A DNA stretch of 26,594 bases from DASVSE01 sp036399715 (GTDB taxonomy: Bacteria; Bacteroidota; Rhodothermia; Rhodothermales; Rubricoccaceae). Positions 1 through 8,454 of this stretch are shown piece after piece; the first letter of the stretch is position 1; every line of letters begins with the position of its first letter. Below the pieces are notes generated by a model that had not been told where the DNA came from, made no database searches, and worked only from the letters and a program-made list of their open reading frames with translations. The translations under genes and the position numbers were made by a program. The stretch spans positions 1-26,594 of the forward strand of contig DASWMO010000321.1 in NCBI GenBank assembly GCA_036399715.1. The letters run 5' to 3'.

Positions 1-103
1 TGATGTGCCCAATAGACCCGCCGGCCCCTTGCTCCCCCCTTACCGGCCCATTACAGACGGGCAAGGAAGCCGACGCCAGCCGACATCTGCGTACCCTCGG
101 GCC

Positions 104-778
104 ATGCGCATCCTGATCGTCGAGGACGACGCCCACATCGCCGCGTTCGTCCAGAAGGGGCTCCGCGAGGCCGGCTACGCCGTCGACCACGCGTCCGACG
201 GCGAGGACGGGTTCCGGATGGCCCTCAACGAGCCGTACGACGCCGCCGTCGTCGACCTCATGCTCCCGCGCCGCGACGGGCTCGCCCTCATCGAGGGGCT
301 CCGCCAGCGCGGCGTCGCGACCCCCGTCCTCATCCTCAGCGCGAAGCGGACGGTCGACGACCGGGTCCGGGGGCTCCAGGCGGGCGGGGACGACTACCTC
401 ACGAAGCCGTTCGCCTTCGCCGAGCTGAAGGCCCGCGTCGCGGCTCTCCTCCGGCGCGGGACGGCGGCGGTCCAGCCGACCCGGCTCGCGGCGGGCCCGA
501 TCGCGCTCGACCTCCTCGCCCGCGTGGCTACGCGGGCCGGGACCCCGGTCGAGCTCCAGCCCCGCGAGTTCGGGCTCCTGGAGTACCTCGTTCGCAACGA
601 GGGCCGGGTCGTCTCCAAGACCGAGATCCTCAACCACCTCTGGGACTTCGACTTCGACCCGCAGACGAACGTCGTCGAGGTCCTCGTCCACCGGCTCCGC
701 CAGAAGGTCGACGTCGGGTTCGAGCCGGCCCTCGTCCACACCGTCCGAGGGATGGGCTATGTCCTCCGTGTCCCCTGA
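104..778 (+). CDS. OmpR-family response regulator (CusR/CopR-like subgroup)
   Basis: A 224-residue DNA-binding response regulator, expected to be phosphorylated in the cytoplasm by the kinase encoded immediately downstream. Residues 1-115 form a receiver domain with the acidic pair Asp8/Asp9, phospho-acceptor Asp51 (in VVDLMLP), Ser79 and Lys101 (in TKPF). Residues about 128-222 form the winged-helix DNA-binding domain, ending in the typical VRGMGYVL motif. The frame is open further upstream to position 5, but the protein family starts at MRILIVEDD, so I place the start at 104. The last 20 bases overlap the kinase gene, indicating an operon with translational coupling. Similarity of the C-terminal motif to CusR/CopR regulators suggests a metal or envelope-stress signal, but the target genes cannot be read from this sequence. 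Confidence 0.95.
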   Translation: MRILIVEDDAHIAAFVQKGLREAGYAVDHASDGEDGFRMALNEPYDAAVVDLMLPRRDGLALIEGLRQRGVATPVLILSAKRTVDDRVRGLQAGGDDYLTKPFAFAELKARVAALLRRGTAAVQPTRLAAGPIALDLLARVATRAGTPVELQPREFGLLEYLVRNEGRVVSKTEILNHLWDFDFDPQTNVVEVLVHRLRQKVDVGFEPALVHTVRGMGYVLRVP

Positions 779-2189
779 CCCCGCCGGCCGCCCGGGCCCT
801 CGCGCGCCGTGGGCCCGGGGCACGCTCGCGCTCCGGCTCACGCTCGGGTACGCGGCCCTCTTCGCCCTCAGCGCCGTCGCCCTCTTCGCGCTGACGTACG
901 CGCTCCTCCTCGGCGTCATGCGGGGCCAGGACCGGGCCTACGCTGGGGGCCAGCTCCGGGCCTACGCCGCGGCCTACGCGCGCGGCGGCGTCCCGGCCGT
1001 CGAACGGGCGGCCCGGACGGTCCGGGAGGACGACCGCGGCGAGGAGCTCCTCGTCCGCGTCTCCGACGCCGGCAACCGGACCGCCCTCCTCTTCCTCCCC
1101 GAGGACTGGCGACCGGATGACGTGGCCCGGCTCGGCCGAGAGCGGCCCCAGGCGGGCGGACGCGTCGTGCTCCGGAGCATGCGCGAGGACGAGGAGGTCG
1201 AGGTCGTCGCGGTCCTGTTCGCCGACGGGGCCACCATCCAGGTCGGGATGAGCTCGGACGAGCGGAACGACGTGGCCGAGTCGTTCCCGAGCACGTTCCT
1301 CGGGATCACGCTCCCGCTCCTCGCCCTCGCCTTCTTCGGGGGCGCGTTCATGGCCCAGCGGGCGGTCCGGCCGGTCCGCCAGCTCGTCGGGACGCTCCGG
1401 TCCATCATCGAGACCGGCGACGTCCGCGAGCGGGCCCCCGCGCCGGCCGTCCGCGGCGAGATGGCCGAGCTGTTCCGGCTGTTCAACGAGATGCTCGGGC
1501 GGATCGAGGGGCTCGTCGGGCGCCTCCGGGGCACGCTCGACGACGTCGCCCACGACCTCCGGACGCCGATGACCCGGCTCCGCGGGACGGCCGAGCTGGC
1601 CCTCGGCGGCGGCGACCCGGCCGCGCTCCGCGAGGCCCTCGCCGACGCCGTCGAGGCCTCAAGCGCCGTCCTCGCCACGCTCGACACGATCATGGACGTC
1701 GCCGAGGCCGAGTCCGGCGCGCTCGCGTTGAGCCTGGAGCCGGTCGACCTCGGCCGCCTCGTCCGCGACGTCGCGGAGCTCTATGGGCCCGTCGCCGACG
1801 AGAAGGGCGTCGTCCTCGACGTCGAGGCGGACGACGGCGTCGAGGTCACCGCGGACCGCCGCCGGCTCGGGCGGGCGCTCGCCAACCTCGTCGACAACGC
1901 GGTGAAGTACACCCCGCCGGGCGGGCGGGTCGTCGTCCGGGCCGGGCGCACCGAGGGCGGCCCGACGGTCTCAGTCGCGGACACCGGCCCAGGCATCCCC
2001 GAGACGGACCTCCCGTGGATCTGGGACCGCCACTTCCGCGGCGACCAGAGCCGCGCCACCCGGGGGCTCGGGCTCGGGCTGAGCCTCGCGCGCGCGCTCG
2101 TCGAGGCCCACGGCGGCCGCGTCGAGGTCGAGAGCCGCCCGGGCCAGGGCGCCGTGTTCACGGTCCACCTGCCCGCCACGGCCGGGTAG
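759..2189 (+). CDS. Membrane sensor histidine kinase, partner of the upstream regulator
   Basis: A 476-residue inner-membrane histidine kinase. A first membrane helix lies at about 26-54, a periplasmic sensor region of about 120 residues follows, and a second helix lies at about 178-199. Next come a HAMP linker, a dimerisation domain with the H-box AHDLRTP (phospho-accepting His265) and a GHKL ATPase domain with the N-box around Asn380, G1 box DTGPGIP and G2 box GLGLGLS. The start ATG at 759 lies inside the response-regulator gene, so the two are translated as a pair. The stop is only 3 bases from the end of the convergent antiporter gene. The periplasmic domain is not one I recognise, so the stimulus is unknown; the overall build is like CusS/HAMP kinases. 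Confidence 0.95.
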   Translation: MSSVSPDPAGRPGPRAPWARGTLALRLTLGYAALFALSAVALFALTYALLLGVMRGQDRAYAGGQLRAYAAAYARGGVPAVERAARTVREDDRGEELLVRVSDAGNRTALLFLPEDWRPDDVARLGRERPQAGGRVVLRSMREDEEVEVVAVLFADGATIQVGMSSDERNDVAESFPSTFLGITLPLLALAFFGGAFMAQRAVRPVRQLVGTLRSIIETGDVRERAPAPAVRGEMAELFRLFNEMLGRIEGLVGRLRGTLDDVAHDLRTPMTRLRGTAELALGGGDPAALREALADAVEASSAVLATLDTIMDVAEAESGALALSLEPVDLGRLVRDVAELYGPVADEKGVVLDVEADDGVEVTADRRRLGRALANLVDNAVKYTPPGGRVVVRAGRTEGGPTVSVADTGPGIPETDLPWIWDRHFRGDQSRATRGLGLGLSLARALVEAHGGRVEVESRPGQGAVFTVHLPATAG

Positions 2190-2192
2190 CGC

Positions 2193-3347
2193 TTACGCCC
2201 CGGCGTCGAAGAGGAGGGCGAGGTAGACCGTGAACAACAGGAGGTGGACGGCCCCGAGTAGCACGTTCGTCCGCGTGCTCGCGAACGTCAGCGTGCTCAC
2301 GAGCAGCGTCAGCGTGAGCAGGACCATGTCGGCTGGGCGGAGCCCGAGGACGACGCCCTGGCCCGTCACGAGTCCGATGACGAGGACGGCCGGGACGGTC
2401 AGGCTGATCGAGGCGAGGGCCGACCCGAGCAGGAGGTTCACCGACCGCTGGAGCTCGTTGGCCATCGCCGCCCGGACGGCCGTCACGGCCTCGGGCGAGA
2501 ACACGAGGGCGGCCACGAGGAGCCCGACGAGGGCCTCGGGCGCTCCGACCGCGCTCACGCCTGCGTCGAGCGGCTTCGAGAGCTGCTTGGCGAGGAACAC
2601 GATGAGCCCGAGGTACGCCACGAGCAGGACGCCGTGGTACCCGGCCGAGCGGACGTCCTCGGCGTGGTGGCCCGCCGCGTCGGCCGTCGTCCCCGCGCTC
2701 GCCGGGTCGGCGGCCTCGCCCTCGGGCGGGAGGAAGTACGCCCGGTGGCGGACGTTCTGGATCGCGAGGAACACGCCGTAGAGCCCGAGCGCGCTGAGCG
2801 CGAACAGGCCGGACTGGAGCGGCGAGTACGTCGCGTCCGGGGTCGCCGTGGTGAAGTTGGGGAGGACGAGCGTGAGGACCGCGACTGGGACGAGGACGGC
2901 GAGGTAGGCGCTCGCGCCCTGGAGGTTGAACGTCTGCTCGTGGTGCCGGAGGCCGCCGAGCACGAGCGACGCCCCGACGAGCCCGTTCAGCGCGAGCATG
3001 ACGACGGCGTACATCGTGTCGCGGGCGAGCGTCGGGCTGCCGTCCCCGGCGGCCATCGTGGCCGAGATGACGGCGACCTCGATGCAGATCACGGCGAGGG
3101 TCAGGACGAGGGTCCCGAGCGGCTCGCCGAGGAGGTGCGCGAGCGCCTCTGCGTGGCGGACGACGGCGAATGCCGCGACGAGCACGACCACGAACAGGCC
3201 GACGACCACGAGCCCCAGCGATATCGCACCTGTTCCGACTGGCCCGCCGACCAGGAAAAACACGGATGCCGCCGCGGCGACGCCAAGCGCCCACTCCCTG
3301 GAGAGGACGCCGCCCGGGGTGGGGTGCGGCAGCGACGGATCGATCAT
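2193..3347 (-). CDS. chaA: ChaA-like calcium/proton antiporter
   Basis: A 384-residue polytopic inner-membrane protein of the Ca2+:cation antiporter (CaCA) superfamily, closest in motifs to E. coli ChaA (366 residues), which exports Ca2+ and Na+/K+ in exchange for protons. Two internally related halves are visible. The first carries EVAVISATMAAGDGSPTLAR with the following NGLVG segment. The second carries FSPEAVTAVRAAMANELQRS followed by a small-residue-rich helix; both match the acidic ion-binding alpha-repeats of this family. A hydrophilic loop rich in Glu, Asp and His lies between the halves. The frame is open 28 codons further upstream, but MIDPSLPHP starts just ahead of the first membrane helix, so I choose 3347. 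It converges on the two-component genes with a 3-base gap. Gene symbol by motif similarity only. Confidence 0.85.
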   Translation of the reverse strand: MIDPSLPHPTPGGVLSREWALGVAAAASVFFLVGGPVGTGAISLGLVVVGLFVVVLVAAFAVVRHAEALAHLLGEPLGTLVLTLAVICIEVAVISATMAAGDGSPTLARDTMYAVVMLALNGLVGASLVLGGLRHHEQTFNLQGASAYLAVLVPVAVLTLVLPNFTTATPDATYSPLQSGLFALSALGLYGVFLAIQNVRHRAYFLPPEGEAADPASAGTTADAAGHHAEDVRSAGYHGVLLVAYLGLIVFLAKQLSKPLDAGVSAVGAPEALVGLLVAALVFSPEAVTAVRAAMANELQRSVNLLLGSALASISLTVPAVLVIGLVTGQGVVLGLRPADMVLLTLTLLVSTLTFASTRTNVLLGAVHLLLFTVYLALLFDAGA

Positions 3348-3493
3348 GGACAGAGTAGATGGCCGGCCACTGGGCACCGTGGGGCCTCGGCGAGCACCGT
3401 TGCACGCCGGACGTGCCGACCTGTTCGGCACCTCGGGCGTCTGGGCACCGGAGGCCGTCTCCGGCGTCGAAGCCGTCCCCGTCTTCCCACGGC

Positions 3494-4096
3494 ATGCTCC
3501 GCTTTGTGGACCGCTGCGACGCCGCCCCGCTCCTGGACCCCGTCGATGCGCGGCCCAGGGACGCTTTCGGAGTCCTCGCTGGTATGATCGCCGCGTTCAC
3601 TCTGGCCGCTTGTGGGGGTGGGGGCCGGGCCCCGGAGACCCGCGTGCCTACAGCGGTCGAGGCCGCGGTGCCGGCCGATACGGCGGGGGCCGCTGCGGGT
3701 CAGACCGTCTACGTCCCGGTCTACTCCCACGTCTACTTTGGCGACGGCGCCCGGCCGGTCAACTTCGCCGTCACGCTGAGCGTCCGGAACACGGACGCCC
3801 GCGCTCCCATCGCCGTCTCCGGCGTCCGGTACTACGACACGGCCGGCCAACTCGTCGAGGCATACGTGAACGAGCCCCGTCGTCTTGGGCCCCTCGCCAC
3901 GGCCGAGTTTGTCGTTGATGCGAACGACGTCCGCGGCGGGTCTGGCGCGAGTTTCGTGGTGGAGTGGGCGGCCGCCGGACCCGTCACGTCTCCCGTCGTC
4001 GAGGCCGTGATGATCTCGGCCGAGGGAACGCAGGGGCTCTCGCTCGTGAGCGTGGGCCGCGTCCTCCGAGAACGGCTGGAGGGCCCTGCGCGCTGA
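3494..4096 (+). CDS. DUF3124-like lipoprotein
   Basis: A protein of about 200 residues, probably anchored in the envelope as a lipoprotein. The N-terminal part contains Arg residues, a hydrophobic stretch and a lipobox-like LAAC followed by Gly residues (Cys40 from this start). The rest is a compact beta-rich domain beginning QTVYVPVYSHVYFGD and containing a LSVRNTD strand, YYD and PRRLGPLATAEFVV, which matches the DUF3124 family as I remember it; that family has no known biochemical role. The start is uncertain: 3359 and 3584 are also in-frame ATGs. I reject 3584 because it leaves no positive charge before the hydrophobic stretch, and choose 3494 as the nearest ATG upstream of the signal. 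It is divergent from the antiporter gene and has no obvious partner. Confidence 0.7.
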   Translation: MLRFVDRCDAAPLLDPVDARPRDAFGVLAGMIAAFTLAACGGGGRAPETRVPTAVEAAVPADTAGAAAGQTVYVPVYSHVYFGDGARPVNFAVTLSVRNTDARAPIAVSGVRYYDTAGQLVEAYVNEPRRLGPLATAEFVVDANDVRGGSGASFVVEWAAAGPVTSPVVEAVMISAEGTQGLSLVSVGRVLRERLEGPAR

Positions 4097-4464
4097 CCCG
4101 TCTTGCTTGCACCGTCCGGTCGCAGAGTGATGTTCGCTGCGTTCAGCGGACCCACTGGTCGAGGATGAAAGAGTCGTGGGCCGGAATGCTCATGCCCGCC
4201 GCGACGGGATGACGCCTGCGCTGATCCGAGAGCCGCGCTTGTTCTGCTGTCGCCGATGCCACGTCGCATTTGTGGCCCAGAAGGGGGCGACGACATGGTG
4301 AGGCAAAACGGGGTGCGGTGATGCCCTGTGAAGGTGGCGGACGTCGCCGCTCGGCGGGCCAGATGTCCCCGAGGCCCGACCGAACCGGGACAGGATCGAC
4401 ACACCTCGGGGAGACCGGCGGCCGTGCGGGACCGTTTCCCCACCCTCCCGAGCCCTTCCGCTTT
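4097..4464. other. Intergenic stretch with no gene recognised
   Basis: These 368 bases between the DUF3124-like gene and the outer-membrane receptor gene hold no reading frame I can support. Frames open on both strands here lack a recognisable protein. The left part looks less GC-rich than the neighbouring genes, in keeping with a leader or promoter region for the receptor gene, but I could not identify convincing promoter elements or a terminator hairpin. Confidence 0.5.
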
Positions 4465-7341
4465 ATGTCCCTCCTTCTCCCCCCACCGACGGTCCGACGG
4501 AGCCTTCTCCGCAGAGCGGTGCTGCTATTGGCAACGCTTGCCGCCGCGCCCGCGTTTGCCCAGTCGCTCGTCACCGGGACTGTCGTCGATGCCGACGGCG
4601 GGGAAGGTCTCCCCGGCGTCAACGTGCTCGCGACGCGGCTCGACGCCGACAGCCTTCGGTCCCGCGCCGTCACGGGGCTCGACGGGACGTACCGTCTCGA
4701 GCTGCCCGACGGGACGTACCGAGTCGTGTTCTCGTTCGTCAGCTACACGCCGGCCGTGCGCACGGCGACGGTTCAGGGGGCACCCGTCAGCCTCCCCATC
4801 GTCACGCTGGCCTCCGACGCGGACGTCCTCGGCGAGGCCGTCGTCGAGGGCGTTCAGGATCGTGTCACGCTCCGCGGCGACACGACGGTCTACAACGCCG
4901 GCGCCTTCCGGGTCGCTCCGGACGCGACCGCCGAGGACCTCATCGGCAAGCTCCCCGGCGTCGTCGTCGAGGACGGGACGGTGACGGCCCAGGGTGAGAC
5001 GGTCCAGCGCGTCCTCGTCGACGGCGAGGAGTTCTTCGGCGACGACCCGACGGCTGCGCTCCGCAACCTCCCCGCCGAGGTCATCCAGGAGATTGAGGTG
5101 TTCGACCGCCAGAGCGACCAGGCCCGGTTCACGGGCTTCGACGACGGGCAGGCCCAGCGGACGATCAACATTGTCACCCGACCAGACCGGCGGAACGGCC
5201 AGTTCGGGCGCGTCTTCGGCGGCTACGGGCCGGACAACCGCTACCTCACCGGGGCCGCCGTGAACGTCTTCGACGGCTCCCGCCGGATCACGCTCATCGG
5301 GCTCGCCAACAACGTCAACCAGCAGAATTTCAGCTCCGAGGACCTTCTCGGCGTTCTCAGCGCGGCCGGCGAGGGCGCGCAGGGCGGCCGGGGGGGACGA
5401 GGCGGAGCGGGCGGGCGCGGCGGCGGACGTTCCGGCGGAGGCGGGCCGGGCGGGCGCGGAGGAGGTGATGCTGGGAGCTACCTCATCGGCGAGCAGGCCG
5501 GGATCAACGCGACGACCGCGCTCGGGATCAACTACATCGACCGCTGGGGGCCGAGCGTCCGGGCCACCGCGAGCTACTTCTTCAACCACTCGGCCAACGA
5601 CACCGACGCCCGCCTGGACCGCGAGTACGTCCTCGCAGCGGGGAGCGGTCAGGTCTACACCGAGACCAGCACCGCCGAGGGCCGCAACGCGAACCACCGC
5701 CTGAACGCCCGGATCGAGGCGACGCTCTCCGACGCGACCGCGCTCACGTTCACGCCCCGCCTGAGCATTCAGGGCAACGCGGCCGACAACACGGCCGAGG
5801 CGCTCAGCGCCCTCGCCGGCGGGGCCCCGCTGAGCCAGAGCGCGACGGCCTACACGTCCGAAACGCTCGGGTACACCTCGACGGCCACCGCGCTTCTCCG
5901 GCACCGGTTTGCTACACCCGGCCGGACGGTCTCCGTGTCCCTCACCGGCGGCCTCGACGGGCGGGGCGGCGATACGGACCAGGACGTCCAGAGCCTGTTC
6001 TACGACGCGACCGGGCTCGCCGCGGACTCGGCCGACGCCTACCGCCGCCAGATCGCCAGCGACGGCCGGGGCCGCCAGGCCTCGGCGACCGTCGCGTACA
6101 CGGAGCCGCTCGGCACGCGGGGCCAGCTCCAGATCCGCTACGCCCCGTCGGCGTCGTGGAGCGACTCCGACCAGGGCGCGCTCCGGCTCGACGCGGCGAC
6201 CGGCGCGTTTACCACCCCCGACCCGGCCTTCACGGCCCTCTCGGACCAGCGCGTCGTCGCCCAGCGCGGCGGCGCGGAGCTCCAGTACCGCGGCGAGGGC
6301 CTCCGGGCGTCCATCGGCGTCGACGTTCAGAACGAGCGGCTGGTCTACCGGCAGGACGGCCCGCGGGCGTTCTCGGTCGACCGGTCCACGTTCTCGGTCC
6401 TCCCGTCGGCCCAGCTCCGACTCGACCTCTCCGAGGCCGCGAACCTCGACCTCACGGCCCGGACCTCGACGCGGGCGCCCTCGGTGAGCCAGCTCCGCGA
6501 CGTGGTCGACGCCACGAACCCGCTCCTCGTCACGGCCGGCAACCCGGACCTCCGATCGGGGACCCAGTACGGCCTCGACGCCCGGTTCCGGGCGTCCCTC
6601 GGCGGCGGCGCCGAGGTGTTCGTCGCCTCGGCGAACGTGACGACGACCCGCGACTTCGTCGGGACGTCGACGCTCGTCGCCGGGGCCGACACCGTCCTTA
6701 CGCAGGGCGTGACGCTGGTGCCCGGCGCGCAGCTGACCATCCCGGTCAACCTCGACGGATACTGGAGTGGCCGGACGTCGGTTACCTACGGACGCCCGAT
6801 CTCGGCGCTGCGGAGCAACGCGAACATGACGGCGGGCGCGGCCTACACGCGCACGCCGGGCCTCATCGGCGGCGTGCTCAACCAGTCCGACGCCCTCCAA
6901 CTCGACGGCCGCCTCTCGCTCAGCAGCAACGTCAGCGAGCGGCTCGACTTCACGCTCTCGTACGGGCTGAGCGCCACGACCGTCTCGAACTCGTCCGGGC
7001 TCGGCCAGGACGGCGACTACCTCCGCCACCGGGTCGGAGCCCGTCTGAACGTGCGGCCGGCCGGCGGCTGGGTGCTCGTCTCGGACGTCAACCTCTCGGC
7101 CTACAGCGGGCTCTCCGAGTCGATTCGGCCCGTGACGACGCTTTGGAATCTGGGCGTGGGCCACACATTCCTGCGGAACGACCTCGCCGAGGTCCGGCTG
7201 ACCGTCAACGACGTGCTGAATCAGAACGCGGACGTGGGCCGGATCGCGACCGGGCTCTACGTCGAGGACCGCCAGACCGAGTCGCTGGGGCGGTACGTGA
7301 TGCTGAACCTCAGCTACCGCCTCAGCCAGTTCGGTCGCTGA
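4465..7341 (+). CDS. TonB-linked outer-membrane beta-barrel protein with carboxypeptidase-regulatory domain
   Basis: A 958-residue outer-membrane protein. Residues 1-32 form a signal peptide (RRSLLRRA basic start, hydrophobic core, cleavage near AFA/Q). Residues 35-115 form a carboxypeptidase-regulatory-like beta-sandwich (GTVVDADGGEGLPGVNV). Residues about 130-240 form the plug, with GDTTVYNA, DLIGKLPGVVVEDG and VDGEEFFGDDP. The remainder is a beta-barrel of alternating strands. Residues 305-336 are a Gly/Arg-rich insertion. The arrangement matches the Bacteroidota 'outer membrane beta-barrel' branch of TonB-dependent receptors, which import or process a substrate that cannot be deduced here. 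Start chosen at 4465 because the signal peptide begins there, although the frame is open to 4270. No SusD partner or GLPGLI-type companion is adjacent, so it stands alone. Confidence 0.92.
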   Translation: MSLLLPPPTVRRSLLRRAVLLLATLAAAPAFAQSLVTGTVVDADGGEGLPGVNVLATRLDADSLRSRAVTGLDGTYRLELPDGTYRVVFSFVSYTPAVRTATVQGAPVSLPIVTLASDADVLGEAVVEGVQDRVTLRGDTTVYNAGAFRVAPDATAEDLIGKLPGVVVEDGTVTAQGETVQRVLVDGEEFFGDDPTAALRNLPAEVIQEIEVFDRQSDQARFTGFDDGQAQRTINIVTRPDRRNGQFGRVFGGYGPDNRYLTGAAVNVFDGSRRITLIGLANNVNQQNFSSEDLLGVLSAAGEGAQGGRGGRGGAGGRGGGRSGGGGPGGRGGGDAGSYLIGEQAGINATTALGINYIDRWGPSVRATASYFFNHSANDTDARLDREYVLAAGSGQVYTETSTAEGRNANHRLNARIEATLSDATALTFTPRLSIQGNAADNTAEALSALAGGAPLSQSATAYTSETLGYTSTATALLRHRFATPGRTVSVSLTGGLDGRGGDTDQDVQSLFYDATGLAADSADAYRRQIASDGRGRQASATVAYTEPLGTRGQLQIRYAPSASWSDSDQGALRLDAATGAFTTPDPAFTALSDQRVVAQRGGAELQYRGEGLRASIGVDVQNERLVYRQDGPRAFSVDRSTFSVLPSAQLRLDLSEAANLDLTARTSTRAPSVSQLRDVVDATNPLLVTAGNPDLRSGTQYGLDARFRASLGGGAEVFVASANVTTTRDFVGTSTLVAGADTVLTQGVTLVPGAQLTIPVNLDGYWSGRTSVTYGRPISALRSNANMTAGAAYTRTPGLIGGVLNQSDALQLDGRLSLSSNVSERLDFTLSYGLSATTVSNSSGLGQDGDYLRHRVGARLNVRPAGGWVLVSDVNLSAYSGLSESIRPVTTLWNLGVGHTFLRNDLAEVRLTVNDVLNQNADVGRIATGLYVEDRQTESLGRYVMLNLSYRLSQFGR

Positions 7342-7409
7342 ACGAGCCCACTCCAGGGCAGCGGCGCCGGGTCAGCGAGGGCGCCCGGAGGGCTGCGGGC
7401 TCCGCACTT

Positions 7410-8186
7410 CTAATCGCCAGACAGCTCGATCCACGTTGGCACGTGGTCGCTCGACTTTTCCCACGCCCGCACGTCCCGGTCTACTCCCGCAGCGACGAGC
7501 CGAGGGGCGAGGGCCGGGCTCAAGAGCAGGTGGTCGATCCGAAGTCCAGCGTTCCGGCCGAGCGCGTTCCGGAAGTAGTCGTAGAACGTGTAGACCCGCT
7601 CGGCGGGGTGCACCGTCCGAACGGCATCGGTCCACCCGGCGCCTGTCAGGCGGTGGAAGGCCTCGCGGACTTCCGGTTGGAAGAGGGCGTCCTCGGCCCA
7701 CCGGGCGGGGTTGTAGACGTCGAGTTCCGTCGGGATGGCGTTGTAGTCGCCAGCGAGCACGACCGGCTCGCCGCCGGCGAGCAGGTCTGCGGCGCGCTCG
7801 GCGAGGCGGTTGAACCAGCGGAGCTTGTAGTCGAACTTCGGTCCGGGGCGCGGATTGCCGTTCGGGAGGTAGAGGGACCCAACGCGGACCCCCCGGACGG
7901 TCGCCTCGATGTAGCGGCTCTGCGCGTCGTCGGGGTCCCCGGCCAGGTCGCGGCTGACATCTTCGGGCTCGCCGCCGCGGACCAGGATGGCCACGCCGTT
8001 CCAGCTCTTCTGCCCGTGCCAGGCGGCCCCGTAGCCGGCCTCGCGGATGGCGTCCTCGGGAATCTTCTCGTGCGGGGCCTTCAACTCCTGAAGACAGACG
8101 ACGTCCGGGCTCGTCTCGCCGAGCCAGCGGAGGAGGACCGGGAGGCGGGCGTTGATCCCGTTGACGTTGTACGTGGCGATCTTCAT
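7410..8186 (-). CDS. xthA: Exonuclease III (AP endonuclease, ExoA/XthA family)
   Basis: A 258-residue enzyme of the endonuclease/exonuclease/phosphatase fold. It nicks DNA 5' to abasic sites and trims 3' ends during base-excision repair. The residues used by E. coli exonuclease III (268 residues) are all present: Asn7 in YNVNG, metal ligand Glu34 in LQELKA, Tyr106 in LYLPNG, Asp147 and Asn149 in GDYNAIP, Asp218 in LRIDHLL, and Asp247/His248 in SSDHVP. The frame extends further upstream, but the family begins exactly at MKIATYN, so the start is 8186. It converges on the outer-membrane receptor gene (68-base gap, no strong terminator seen) and is divergent from the gene at 8455. The symbol is by homology to the E. 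coli enzyme. Confidence 0.95.
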   Translation of the reverse strand: MKIATYNVNGINARLPVLLRWLGETSPDVVCLQELKAPHEKIPEDAIREAGYGAAWHGQKSWNGVAILVRGGEPEDVSRDLAGDPDDAQSRYIEATVRGVRVGSLYLPNGNPRPGPKFDYKLRWFNRLAERAADLLAGGEPVVLAGDYNAIPTELDVYNPARWAEDALFQPEVREAFHRLTGAGWTDAVRTVHPAERVYTFYDYFRNALGRNAGLRIDHLLLSPALAPRLVAAGVDRDVRAWEKSSDHVPTWIELSGD

Positions 8187-8304
8187 CGGGGCCGTTCGGG
8201 GTTGGCGTACAACCGGAGACGACGGTCCGGCCCCGGAGTTCGCGTCGACCGGCCGTCCAGATGCTACTCCAGACGGACCCCACATCCTGGCGAGCGGGTT
8301 GAAA

Positions 8305-8334
8305 GGGCCCGAGACCGCTCGACATCTCGGGTCC
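8305..8334. repeat. Inverted repeat in the divergent xthA/8455 intergenic region
   Basis: GGGCCCGAGA at 8305-8314 pairs with TCTCGGGTCC at 8325-8334, giving a 10-bp stem with one G-T wobble around a 10-base loop. It lies between two divergent genes, so it would not terminate either; an operator or a leader-RNA hairpin is possible, as is chance in GC-rich DNA. Confidence 0.35.
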
Positions 8335-8454
8335 GGGTAGACTGCCGCTGAGCCCGCCACACCACTGCATGGCCCGGCCGTGTGGTGCGGAAACGTTCGC
8401 TCGTGCCCGAGTCCGCGGAGAGCGGCCGCACTCTCCGGACCACCGCGTACCTCT

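Noticed and set aside
4143..4202. Minus-strand peptide ending in PAHDSFILDQWVR, recalling the HDSF motif seen in some plasmid or phage replication proteins
   Set aside because: Only a dozen residues fit, no coding sequence with family similarity precedes them, and the match may be chance. Not enough to call a gene remnant.
4525..7164. An 879-codon open frame antisense to the outer-membrane receptor gene
   Set aside because: No recognisable domain; a by-product of strong G/C third-position bias in the sense gene.
7342..7409. Search for a terminator between the receptor and exonuclease III genes
   Set aside because: Only short, imperfect GC-rich complementarities and no T-run were found.
6156..8351. 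A 731-codon plus-strand frame spanning the receptor end and exonuclease III
   Set aside because: It crosses two well-supported genes and is Arg/Pro-rich with no family resemblance.
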